In this document: positions 12,490 to 24,200 of the stretch, in pieces | Position numbering within the stretch: position 1 is the stretch's first letter | Layout: each line of letters begins with the position of its first letter | NCBI GenBank assembly: GCA_008921705.1 | Contig: VFFE01007633.1 | Span: 2,639,937-2,703,936 of the forward strand | Length of the DNA: 64,000 nucleotides | Origin: Burhinus oedicnemus | Taxonomy: Eukaryota; Chordata; Aves; Charadriiformes; Burhinidae | Reading direction: 5' to 3' | Translations under genes and position numbers: made by a program | The notes under the pieces: model-generated | Told to the model about the DNA's origin: nothing | Databases searched by the model: none | Seen by the model: only the letters and a program-made list of their open reading frames with translations

Positions 12490-12885
12490 GATTTGATAGA
12501 ATAAGACAAGATAATTAACAATACTATAGAACCAACAGTGATCCCGATAGCAACATAAAATATACAAGGATTATATTCAGCCAACTGTATCAGTAGGAAG
12601 CTGTGCACTCCCAGCAGTGGACAGCACATGTTGGACACTGTGAGCGCTACGGCTTTGGGAGGAAGGGAAGGGCTCAGGGGTCTGGCACTGGGGCAAGGAG
12701 TTCTCTGCATCACCACCATCAAGGGATTGCTCAAACTCCTCAGCAAACTTTCTAATTTATATTGAATGTGACGTTCATGGTATGAAATAATCCTGTTGGC
12801 CAGCTTGGGTCAAGTACCCAGGTCCTGCTCCTCCTCATCCCTGCACCTGGCGAGCTCGAAAACACTGAGACCTTGAAACCCACCC
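12490..12885 (-). mobile_element. Diverged endogenous-retrovirus LTR fragment
   Basis: The right half (about 12750-12885) matches the same LTR type as the solo LTR at 27310, with 'tgacgttcatggtatgaaat' followed by 'ctgttggccagcttgggtca'. A TATA-like ATATAAAT lies on the minus strand near 12755. The left half shows the A/T-rich 'agaataagacaagataatta' segment typical of the other LTR end. Boundaries are approximate and the internal retroviral genes are absent. Confidence 0.5.
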
Positions 12886-15800
12886 ACCATAGCTGGCTAT
12901 AAAGTAAATATTTTCACAAATTCAGACACTAGAGTCTTCTAAAAGTGCGGTTTTCCCAAGCATCAGAGGAGAAATTAGTCCTGTGTCGCTCAAACCAGGA
13001 CATCATCTTAACACATCTCAATATATTTTAGTTTACCAGTTTGATTTAATTACAAAATTCCTTACATGGCCCATTATCCTTAACTTTTTTTGAAGCTCTG
13101 CATTAACAGGATCAGCTGAAATGATTTTTACACAAAGAATACATTCCCCACTGTGCTTCATGGGTTTGAAGAACTTGTAAAAATTAGTTTTTGTAGATAG
13201 AACAGGCATATTTCTAAAACAAGACTCCCAAACATACACATACTAGTGAACCTGAGTTACTCAGTGTTCCCTTTTCTAACAGCTCATGCCCAGACTTTTA
13301 TCAATTTTTATAATTTTAAGATGTCCTAAAAAGTCAACACTTTTCAGAGAAAGAGTATCTTTTTTTCTTTTGTTATTTTTCAGTTAGGTTTTTTTTGATA
13401 AGGGGGACCCTTATTCTCCAGAATGAACACACTATCACGATCTGTAGAAAATAAAAGATTATTCTAATTTTCATACCATATCTTTAAAGTTTACTAGCAC
13501 ATTGTAAACTAAATGTAAGTCTTGTGCAGTGTCTACAAATGTGTTTCCAACATCCTTATATGATTCATTGTTGAAAAAACCACACAAACGACAATGGGGA
13601 AATATCCCCACTGAAAATACAAAACTAATTTCTAGCTTCCAGAAAATGCTGAACATGTTTTGAGCTGTGCAGTATAGAGATAACCATCTTGTGGGGCATT
13701 CCTCGGCATCTCAATGCACTAGTGCTGATGCAAACATCTGTCTCCCATAGTTCTGGAACCTTGGTTGTACATTAGGGTAAAAAACACAAAACCTTTAGTT
13801 ATTTGGTCTTCAAGATCAGAAGACAACAGATACTGTACTTGTTTACTATGCGGTGTGCTAGCTGGTCTTGGAACTAGTCATTCTCATTTTCCATTAATTT
13901 GCATACAACAAAGTCTTTTAAAAAATAACCAGTACCAGGATTATCTGCAGATCATGATACATTTTTTAAAATAAAACTTTGATTTAACAAGTTTTTTAAT
14001 TTTCAGATATTCTTAACATTGTTTCCTTTATATCTTGAAAATCACCTGTTATCTTTCTGCTTACTGCCTTTCCAATGGCATAGAAATTAATTTCTCTAAA
14101 GTATTTTTATATTGATTGAAGTCCTTGCAATCAAGTTATGAATCATCTTTGCAGTTAAAAGAGGGGGTAGTACATTTTTTGGCAGTATCTTAAGCCTGTC
14201 AAGACGCATCCTTTTAGGTATGAGTGGATCTTGAGGAAAAAATATTTCATTTGCTCCATAATCAGCTGGTCTATGTGAGTGACTAAGGACAATGCTATCA
14301 ATCCATGTAGCAGCAGCAGGTCATGTAGTAATGTTTTAACATTTTTAGGGGAAAAAAAAAAGCACACACATCTCAAGAGATTTGTTCTTAGCCCAATAAA
14401 CAAGAATAATTGTTATTACTTACTCCATGTGCCCGAGTCAGAATAAGCAATAGGGAAAGTTCTTGTATGAGCAAAGATAGGCCTTAAGGCAATTATAACC
14501 ATCTTTTCTAATCCATGCACAACCATTACTGCACTCTTTCTGGAAAATGTAAAGCCTTTTCTTTGAAGTCAGCACGCTTTGATTTGTTGGTGGAATGCAA
14601 GTGTCACAGCCAAGGCCACATGGAGATCTACCTTGGTCAATTAAAGATGTCAACAAAACTCAGGCTCAGCTTTAGATTGTGACTGCTTTCTTTGCTCTGA
14701 GCCCTTTGTGTATACTCAGCCAAATACTATGCACCCCCAAAGCCCATACTTAGTTCACTATGACAAATAGTTACAAAAAATATCATTAAATGCATTAATC
14801 TGAATGTATTGACTAATCACAGCCCTTAGGAAGGTTGAAGCTCCTTAGGCAGATTAGAGATAACTGTGAAAACATATTGAATTTCAGTGGGAACTGCAGT
14901 CTTTTCAGTAAAAAGATGGAAAAGAAACTGGTTTTCTTTTTAAGCTGCTGAATAAATGTACAAACTACTACTGTTTAGGATCAAATGCACAGGCCCTGAT
15001 TTCACAGAAGGTGGCTGTGAGGAACTGCGTTCAGCAAGACACCCAACCTCAGGTGTGTCACTCAGACCTCCCCCTCGAGGCAGACCTCCCCCAGTACTCA
15101 ATCACTCGCTCCCAGTTCACTGCCTGATTTTGCCCAGCCAAGCTTCTCGCATTGATCCACCCCCGAAACTCTCACCTAGCTCTTCTCCTTAGCTCATACA
15201 AAGCCTATTTCTCTTTCTGGTTCCAGTCTTTCCTCGGAAACTCACCCAGCACTAACAGTAGGGCATGGAGAGGGCCCTGGGGATGAGATGAGAGTTTGCA
15301 AGCCTTGGAGCGGAGATGATGGCACAACACAGCTCTTGAGCATGTAGTGACAGAGCAATTATTGGAGCTGTATTTTTGTGTGTGGCAACCCCACTTCTTC
15401 CCAACAGGAGTCCTGCATCGATGCCAAACAAACAAATCCTCATAACGATCAGCACTGGCCGGCAGTTTTGAAGGACCAAGTACACTTGGAATTCTTTCCT
15501 CTGCCAAAGTTATGACAGGCAATATGAGAAATGCTACAGTTAGATCTGGGCTAGAAACATCTTTCTTGTTCTAGGAACGTTTTTGAGATTTTAAATGTTT
15601 TCTTCTTCTTCACTGGCATGAAAACATGATCTTTCAGAATAACCAGGCAGAATTGCAGCAAGGAGATTTTCCTCATCCTAGAAAACTCAGTAACTTGATA
15701 ATTAAATCTTTCAAACAACATATGGGAAACCCAGCTTCAATCGCATAATCCACATGACAATCTGAGCCTGAACTTCCCTACTCAAAGATTACTTTAACCA

Positions 15801-16655
15801 TAATGCTGACGTGGGCTCAATCTCATCCAAGATTTCTTCTGTATAGATGCCACTTTGTATAACTAATTTCATATTATTAGGGCCAGAAAAATAAAGAAAG
15901 TAACTAGTTGCGGATGGCCGATTTTAAGGTAGAGTTGATGGAGTCTCTACACACTGTGAAGATGAGTTAATTATTTCTGTAAAATAAAAGATGAGCATGG
16001 GAACTGGAGAGCCAGTCTGCAACAGGGACCTAGATTTATTTTTTCCATATCCAACCTGAGCTCTTTACCTACTGTATTTCCCTACCAGCTATTTTGGTTT
16101 CTCTACTGATAAATTTGCTATACGCTGTGCCAAGCTGTAATAAGATCTATTTTGCAAGAGTAGTAACCCTAACGTGCAAATACCAGACTTTTGGCTACTT
16201 AAAATTCCCCTGTAATTCAGACTGGATACACTCTTTTTAATGTTTCCCCTAAACAGTGCTTTAAAGAGTGAACGGTGTTCTATATAGCTATTTTAATTAT
16301 ATTTACATTAACTTCCAAGGAGACAATGCAAACTCATAGTTTTAGGAGGGCCTCATTTAGCTTGCAGTCTTTCACGCACATGCTCAGCCCCTGCAAGCTC
16401 CATGGCAGAGATCCTGTTTCAGCTATGCAGTTCATGCAGCACCAAAGACCAATTCCCTGCCCTACGTTTTTTGAGACCTTAGGTAAACCACAGAGGAGCC
16501 ATGCTGAAAGTTGCAGGGCCCAAAAGCACTCTGTCCCCCTCAAAAAAAAAAAAAAAAGCATTAGCCATCAGGCTGTATATAAGGCACGACAGAAAGAAAA
16601 GGATGGCCTCTTTAGCCTGAGTGCTGCCTTCACCTGCAGGTTAGGACTGCAGGAG
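12886..16655. other. Intergenic, nothing recognised
   Basis: This is AT-rich spacer between KLHL31 and the Elongin A-like gene. A poly-A run (about 16542-16557) is the only simple repeat of note. No exon, RNA gene or regulatory block can be supported. Confidence 0.5.
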
Positions 16656-16659
16656 CCTG

Positions 16660-17416
16660 CCTGTGGGCACGTTCATGCCTTCATGGGCTTGGCCTTGCTA
16701 TCAGTACAGGTTAGGGGTTGACCTGCTGCAAAGCAGCTCTGCAGAGAGGGACATGGGAGTCTGGGTGGATAACAAGTTGACCATGAGCCAGCAATGTGCC
16801 CTTGTGGCCAAGAAGGCCAATGGCCTCCTGGGATGTATTAAAAAGAGCATGGCCAGCAGGTCAAGGAGGGTCATCCTCTCCCTCTACTCTGCCCTGGTGA
16901 GGCTGCACCTGGAGTCCTGTGTCCAGTTCTGGGCTCCCCAGTTCAAGAAGACAAGGAACTACTGGAGAGAGTCCAGCAGAGGGCTATGAAGATGATCAAG
17001 GGAATGGAGCATCTCTCTTATAAGGAAAGGCTGAGAGACCTGGATCTGTTTAGCCCGGAGAAGAGAAGACTGAGAGGGGATCTCATCAATGCTTATCAGT
17101 ATCTGCAGGGCAGGTGTCAAGAGGATGATGGGCCAGACTCTTTTCAGTGGTGCCCAGCAACAGGACAAGGGGCAATGGGCACAAACTGGAACACAGGAAA
17201 TTCCATCTGAACATAAAGAAAAACCTCTTTACTTTGAGGGTGACAGAGCACTGGAACTGGCTGCCCAGAGAGATTGTGGAGTCTCCTTCTCTGGAGATAT
17301 TCAAAACCCGCCTGGATGCAGTCCTGTGCAACCTGCTGTAGGTGAACTTGCTTTGGCAGGGGGGTGGACTAGATGATCTCCAGAGGTCCCTTCCAGCCTC
17401 TACCATTCTGTGCTTC
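16660..17416 (+). mobile_element. CR1 LINE fragment with reverse-transcriptase end
   Basis: About 755 bp of CR1 is present. The first part encodes the ORF2 C-terminus (VWVDNKLTMSQQCALVAKKA, then LYSALVRLHLE), broken by frameshifts after about 16985. Next comes the CR1 3'UTR landmark 'ggaaattccatctgaacata', then 'actggctgcccagagagatt' and 'gtccctt ccagcctctacca'. The element is 5'-truncated and inactive. It ends at the edge of the Elongin A-like CpG island, so it probably marks the upstream limit of that promoter. Confidence 0.93.
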
Positions 17417-17419
17417 TCT

Positions 17420-18290
17420 ATCAACAAACAGCCCAGGATGGAAGAGCCACGTCGGGTCGGGCCCCGTTGGCTGGGCCTGCCTCCGTGGGGCCGTTGACCA
17501 GAGCTCGGGCCCAGCCCCAGGACACGGCCGCCTGTATCGCCTGTCAGCAGGACCCCAGCACGGTTCGGGCCCGGGCCATCGACCCCCGCCCATGAAATCC
17601 CCGGGGAAAAGCTCAGAGGTCTGCCCGAGGCAGCGCTGGTCTCGGATGAGCAGCCTGGGGCGGCGTGGCGAGGGGCAGAAATCCCGGGGGGGGAGCTGAG
17701 GAATAGTGGGCACCCCCGGCGCCCGGCGAGGACGGGGAGAGGCGCCGCCGCCGGCCGGCTCCCCTAAGGCAAGGCCTGGCCGGGCCCGGCCGCGCCGCAC
17801 CGCCCTCTATGGCGCCGCGGGCGCTGCTACAAGAGGGGCGGGCGGGGGCTGAGGTGCCCGGGCGGAGCGGAGCGGGCCGGGCCGGGCAGCCGGGCGCAGC
17901 GCCATGGCGGAGGGGCGGAGCGCCGCGCGGAGGGTGCTGGAGCTGAGAGAGCGGCTGGGCTGCGCGAAGGAGCCCGCGGAGGTAGCGGCGCTGTGGCCGC
18001 GCTGGCTCCGGAGGGGGTTCCACCTGGGGGCGTCAGGAGGCTGCCCCGATCTCTTAACGGATACTATATATGTTTACGTGTATACGTGTAAGGCGGCAGC
18101 GAAGCCCCGTGGCGGGGCGGGCCGAGGCCGGCCCGCTGGTCCTCGCCGCGCTGAGTAGATGCTGGCCCGCGCCGCCCCCCGGCCCTGCCGAGCAGGGAGA
18201 GGGGTGTTTGAGCTGAGGGGGAACCCGTGTGTGGGACTCCGGCCCCGGGGCTCTGTCTTGTCATGGTCGGGAGGAGTTGGAGGAAGGCTG
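17420..18290 (+). promoter_or_regulatory. CpG-island promoter of the Elongin A-like gene
   Basis: This GC- and CpG-rich block has several GGGCGG-type (Sp1-like) sites near 17835-17900 and 18115-18125 and no obvious TATA box. It surrounds the initiator ATG at 17904. These are the marks of a housekeeping promoter. The transcription start should lie shortly upstream of 17904 but cannot be placed exactly. Confidence 0.75.
17904..17981 (+). CDS. ELOA-like: Elongin A-like exon 1
   Basis: Codes residues 1-26. The ATG has a strong context (G at -3, G at +4). Donor is GCGGAG|GTAGCG, phase 0. It corresponds to the start of helix 1 of the TFIIS N-terminal domain (VLELRERL). Confidence 0.88.
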
Positions 18291-21200
18291 GGTAGCGGTC
18301 AGGTCACGCATGGTGATGTCCCGGGCGGTAAGGGCTGAAGCTTTCTGGGGGTGACCAAAGGGCCCAGCGTGCAGTCAGGTTAGGAGGGGAAGGGCAACCG
18401 GAGCGAGGTGTTGTGTCGTTACATCTAACAGGTATGAAGTGCCTGGCCGGAAGGTCGGAACACAGAAGCTGAAGAGCTAATTTCTGCGTTTTCTCGGTGA
18501 AGTGGGTGTTTCTGCTTTGTTTTACCGGCGTGCAGCAGGAGGCGTGGGAGCTGTGGCACCCTGCGTCGTTGTTGTTCCTGGTGCAAGAAGGACAAAGCTG
18601 CTCTTATCTGTGAAAGAAATTAAGCAACCTGTAGGGTAGGGGGGCTGCTCGGTAGCTGCAAGGACTAGATAAGGACTAGTGGAAGCAAGCAGACATCCGT
18701 GGGGAGATGAATCAGAGCGGGCTGTGGGAGCTGCTGCTGACGCTGTGGAGGTACCGAGGGGCAGACAGGGAGATAAGCACAGGCTGCAGGGCGGAGGGGG
18801 GGAAGACACCCCTGGCTCTCCGAGCCCCAGCCTGGACTCCGAAGGAAGTGGAAGCAAAGCAGTATGCGCCAAATTTGGCTTACTGTTCTACGAAGTAATA
18901 AATCGCGTTTGACTGAAGGTGTATTCAAAAGGGTGGGGGTTTTCTATGAGGGTTGAATTCAGTTTGGAAGTACAGAATGCATTTGCCATGATAGATTTCT
19001 AAGACATTAGAACTTGATACAAGTTTGTGGAAGTATTTGGAGGCAGAGTGTGGCAGTAAAATTTAGTCCGCGTTGTGTTTGGTAGTTAATGAACTTGAAA
19101 AGCACAGTTATTAATCATATCTACTGTGTGTTTTCAAAGTGTGTGTGTATGCATACATAGGAAATATTGATTTTCTTAGCCAATAATGGTTTATCTTCCT
19201 GAATGCCAGTGCTGTGTCTGTCCAAAATGCAAATATCTGTGCAGGTGCTTCTTCAGATGTTTTAATTTGCAGTTCAATTAATCTAAAATTTCTTCTTGTG
19301 CTACTAAAGTGATCAGATCTTTGCATCTTTGCTCTTTGAATTTTTTAATACTTGGAGTTAGTGTTGATATGCTATTCTGAACAAGAGATTGAAAAGGAAA
19401 AGAAGGAAACAATTCTAGAGGCAATTAATTTTTTAAGTGATCCCAAAACAGCAAGTTTCAAAACACATTCAACTCAAGTGAAAAATGTGAATAGCCCTGG
19501 CAGATTTGGCTCTGTTAAGGAAGCAGATGCACAGTTTTTAATGTGGCATGACTGTAAGCAGGTGCTGCATGAAATGGGACTAATGGTGGTGCTGCAGCAC
19601 TTCTGCTGTCTCTGGTAAAAGTGTGTCTAGTGAAATAGAAATATTTATGGTTAACAGGGGCTAAGGAGTGGTAGGGGAAGTGAGAAACTGATAGCCGTAA
19701 ATTGGCAGTCGTGAAATGCACTGCTAATAAAAGGTAAATCCAGTAATAGAAAACATGTGTTTATCATGTCTAAAGGCAAAGAGGGAAGTTTTAGGTATGT
19801 CTGGAAAGAATAATCAATATTACAGATGTGTGTGTAGGTAAGTGCTTGTGTTGCCAAATATTTTTGTTCCATACTTGAGAATAATATTTGTCTTGGCAAT
19901 TTGTAATGCTAAATACTTTCTGATCTGACATTATGTGCAAGGTTTGACAGCTATCCCAGTGAGTTTTCAGAGAACTGACCGAAGAATGAACGGAACTAAT
20001 GATTTAGGTATTGAATGATGCTCAAGGTACTAGGGAAGTTCAGCAGGATGGGCGGGGAAAAAGCCCTGTGCTATTGTTTATACAGGTAAATGAAATGGTC
20101 TTCATTGGCATTGATCATGAAGGAATGTGTTGAGTAGCTGCATGATGTTGCATATAAGATGTAATTGTAGAATTAAAGGATGGTGCCATGATCCATGCCA
20201 CTTGATGATACTTTATGTAGATATGTACTGCCAAATTTATCTCAAATTATATTCAGCTGACACTGACTGTCATAAATATATACAAGTCTCTTAAGGCATT
20301 TGACTTGCTTCTGTATGATGTTGATTACAGTAGCGATGTTATGGACCTGATGCAATACATGAAATGGATTTCACTTGCACTCACCAAAAATAAGTGCCAG
20401 ATCTCATCAGAAAACGATGTTGATTCGTCATTTTGGTTGTGGGTTTGTGGTAGCTTTTTTGAGGAGGGAGGTGATCATGCATCTGTTCTTGACATGATGC
20501 TACTCAAATATTTCTTAATTTAGAAGACAGCAAGTATTGTAGGGAAATATTACAAATACGGAAGTAATTTGTGTCAAATGAAGAGAGACTCTTCTAGAAA
20601 CCACCTTTGGTCATGCATTAGGCTATGTTCATTTGAGCAACACACATTTTAGCATGGCTCAGTGGAAAGTCACAGCTAGGAGCTGTGAATATAGGTCACT
20701 CAGGATAGGAGACTGTATTTTGGAAAGCATTGACTCAGAAAATGATTCGGAGCTCTGATGTATTACCAGTTGAGCATGAAATTGCAGTACAATGCAGTGG
20801 CTTATGGAATATATGCTATCTTTGGGTAGCTTAGCAGGGTTATGTTATTACTGCTATATAGTATTAGAGGGACAATTACAGGAATATTATGTCCTGTTCT
20901 GAGGACTGTTTTTTAAAAACAGCACTGCTAAGCTGGAAGGATAATAAGACAGCCAGAGAATGGCTATAGCTCTGGCTAGAATAACTTACTGAAACTAAAG
21001 AACCAAGGTAAAGTATGTGATTAGTGTTTACACTTCTGTGTTGTGTAAGATACTTGAAAGAAGACTCCTTTAATTAGCAGAAAGAGATAATTAGATTCAC
21101 TAGCTGAAAACAAAACTAGACATATTTATTAGGCAAACAGTTCTTTTTTTTTTTTTTTTTTTCTGAGGGCATAGGAATGACTTTCTTGGGAATATGTTGG

Positions 21201-24200
21201 GTTTTCCTAATGTGTTGTCTTCAAAGTCTTGGTTGCTCTTTCAAATGAGGTGTCTAGCTCAGCCAGAAGTTATGGGCTTGGGGAAATTTCATGGGCTGCG
21301 TTATAGAAGAGAATGAGCTAAATGATTATCTGTAGAGAGATGTAGCTAGTGAGTGAGGAGGGAAGGAGAGAAAGCAGGAAAGAGTTACTGTGGTGAAATG
21401 TTGAATCGGTCCATTGACCGCAGATGGCCTGGGGACCTGTTAATGGGTTCCATCCTTCCTGAGGGTCCAGGGTCAGCTAGAAAAAATGAGGCAACTGTAC
21501 AACACTTGTGTAAGGAATGATGGAGCAACAGTGGTGCAGTGGGAAGAGACCAAACTTGGTGCACCTGGGATCTGTTGTTATCACTTTGCTTTCAGTTTTG
21601 CCACTGGAAATTGTTTGCTCACATGCTTCTTACTCATTGTCCATTACCATTGCCCTCTGCTTTCCAAATACCCACCTGCTTTCCCTCCTCCCCTTAATGT
21701 TAGCTCACTTTTGCTCCTATTGTCACCTTTGCTTTTGTCTCACACTGGTATGTGTGTGCCAGCTCTCAGTTTGTCCATGAGGCTCTGCTTCTGTTGTCTG
21801 TTTAAGTTGCATGAAGACCAGTGTCTTGGGCCTGATTGGAATGTCATTTATTGGAAAGACAACAATCCTAAAGGCTTTGGAACATTGTTTAGAAATCAGT
21901 TTTTAGGAATTATATAGAATAGTTCAGGAGTTGTATATAGAGGTAACTTATGTTCTTAATTTTTCTATAAACTTTACCATCTCTTTTAAAGTCAATAGTT
22001 TTTCCATAAGGGTGTACCTGATAGTGGTATGCAAGGTAAAATAAACCAGTGTAGGGTTACATATGTATTGTGTGTATGTGGAAGGACTTGGGGGAAAAAA
22101 TTACTGGGTGCAGTCCAGTGAGATAAGAGCCAGATGGGCTACAAATGCTATGGTAAAAGATATGGTTAGACCTCAACTGTCAATCTTTATTTTGTTTTTG
22201 AAGGCCTGATCAGAGCAGACTTCAGATAAATTACTTTCTCTTTTTTTTGCCTTTTTTTATGTAATAATTGTAACAATTTGTATGGTGCACCATATAAATA
22301 CCGTGGCACCAAAGGCTGTGTTCCTAACAAGCTTTAGTTTCAGGGACAGGCTTTACTGTGTCTTATACTTCACGGTATACCTTTGTGTGGCCTTCACCAA
22401 AGTCTGATAGATATTGGAGCTTGGTATTTGTTCTTTAAAAAGCAAACAGCCCCTCCTAGTCTTTGATAGAGAAATCAGCACTCTCTAGCAAATAGAGTAA
22501 ATACAAAGTTTCTCTGCTGTTACTAATGTTTGCCACAAAATTAAACTTGCTTGTTTCCTGATTGTGTCTGTAAGTAAGTTTGGTTCCAAATGACAAGGGC
22601 ACAGAGATGGGCGATTCCTACCGGCAGGCTGGGTGCTGCCATTTATATTGCCCAGTTAGAGTACAAGGCAAATGGAGCTCTCTCTCCGTTGGTAGTCCTG
22701 TACATACATAGCTGCCAAGCTCACTGCAGCCTGATCTGTTGCCTTTCGAGAGATTGGGATTGCTTCTCCTAAAAGGCTTGTCAGAGTCTTTGATCAATGC
22801 TTTCTATTTTCTTTTTAATGAAACCCTCTTGTTTGTCTTCGTTTGCCAAATGTGATACTCATTTCAAGAAAGCAAAATGAACAACGTGGTCTTTGGTTTA
22901 GAAAACTTTGAAAGTTTTGTCTTTTATTAAAATGCATTGACTGCTTTTGGACATGCTTGTCATCTAGGTACTTTTGTAATTTAGCCTGTTGGTTTGAAGT
23001 TGTATGAATAGTAATTGCCTGCTTCCTGAATCTGTTCTTCTGAAATGAACTTGGCTTTATGAAGTAACTTAGTTCAAAACCCATCAAGAGGAGACACTCA
23101 AAACCCCATTCTCTTTGTAGCTGGATGAAAACATCTTTTAGTGTTCTTCCACATGTAGGTTTGTCTTTGGTCTATGGGATTTAATCCCAGTGGTTTGCAC
23201 TGCTTGAGTATCTAGTCATCTTATATAGCACAATATAACTTGACAGCAATGGGTTACTTCTTTTTTTCATTGCAAAATAAATTAAATGAACGGGGATATA
23301 TATATATATATATATATTTTTAATGAAATAGAAAAAGGAACTAACTTGACACTGATAACATACTTTCTAATGCTTGTGATTAACATAGTAAGCAATTATT
23401 TTATTTTTTTTTTCTACTTAAGTATCTTTGCAATGTATTTTTTCCCTGATGGGATTATTTAGAAAAAGTCTTCAGCTCACAAAATATGTAGCCTGTACCT
23501 GTGAAGCGTCTGGAAAAAGTTACATGTTAAACTTGTATTGTTCTCAGAAGGAAGAATAGTTCTGTTCACATGCAAAATTGTTTTTAACTTCATTGCATAT
23601 ATTCTTAACACAACTTGCTGGCTCAGGGAGTGCCTTACCCTTAAATAGGAGAACTTCACATGGCTTTTGTACTGGTTCTGAAACTTTGGTCAGGAAGACT
23701 TTTTTATAGATGTCCTGCCATTTTGCAGTTAGCTGAACTTTTTGGGAGAGAGTTGATTTGTTACCTCTGGTCCTAGGTGTATGTCTTACTGTTACAGCTT
23801 TTCTTGTGTTTTTTCCAGGCTGTGAAGTGTTTCTCCTGTACTTCTCTAGGTTTCAGAAACACTGTTGCTGGGTGGATGATTTACAGGAAGTGCTGCATGC
23901 CAGGCATGTAGGTAGAGCCCACTGTACACAATGACATTTAGTGTCAAGTATGGGATTCCACTACTAATGAGTTATAGATATAATGAAACTTAAAACGATA
24001 GTAGAGAAGAATATCCCCCCAGTGCAATTTATAAATTGTTTCTTGAAGTTTGCTACTCACTTATTTTACTACCTCTTCCACCTCCTGCAACACCCTTTCA
24101 GAGGCAATATCTAATATGATAAATGACAGTTCATCGGTTATTTAAGTTAGCATAGCTGTTATTATAGTTAAAAAGTTTCTGGGTAGTCTGTTTTGCATTC

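Noticed and set aside
16663..16989. 108-codon ORF
   Set aside because: It is the decayed end of the CR1 reverse transcriptase, not a host gene.
17369..18023. Several long ORFs on both strands in the CpG island
   Set aside because: Pro/Ala/Arg/Gly-rich translations on both strands are typical of stop-poor GC-rich DNA. Only the short exon 1 frame is supported.
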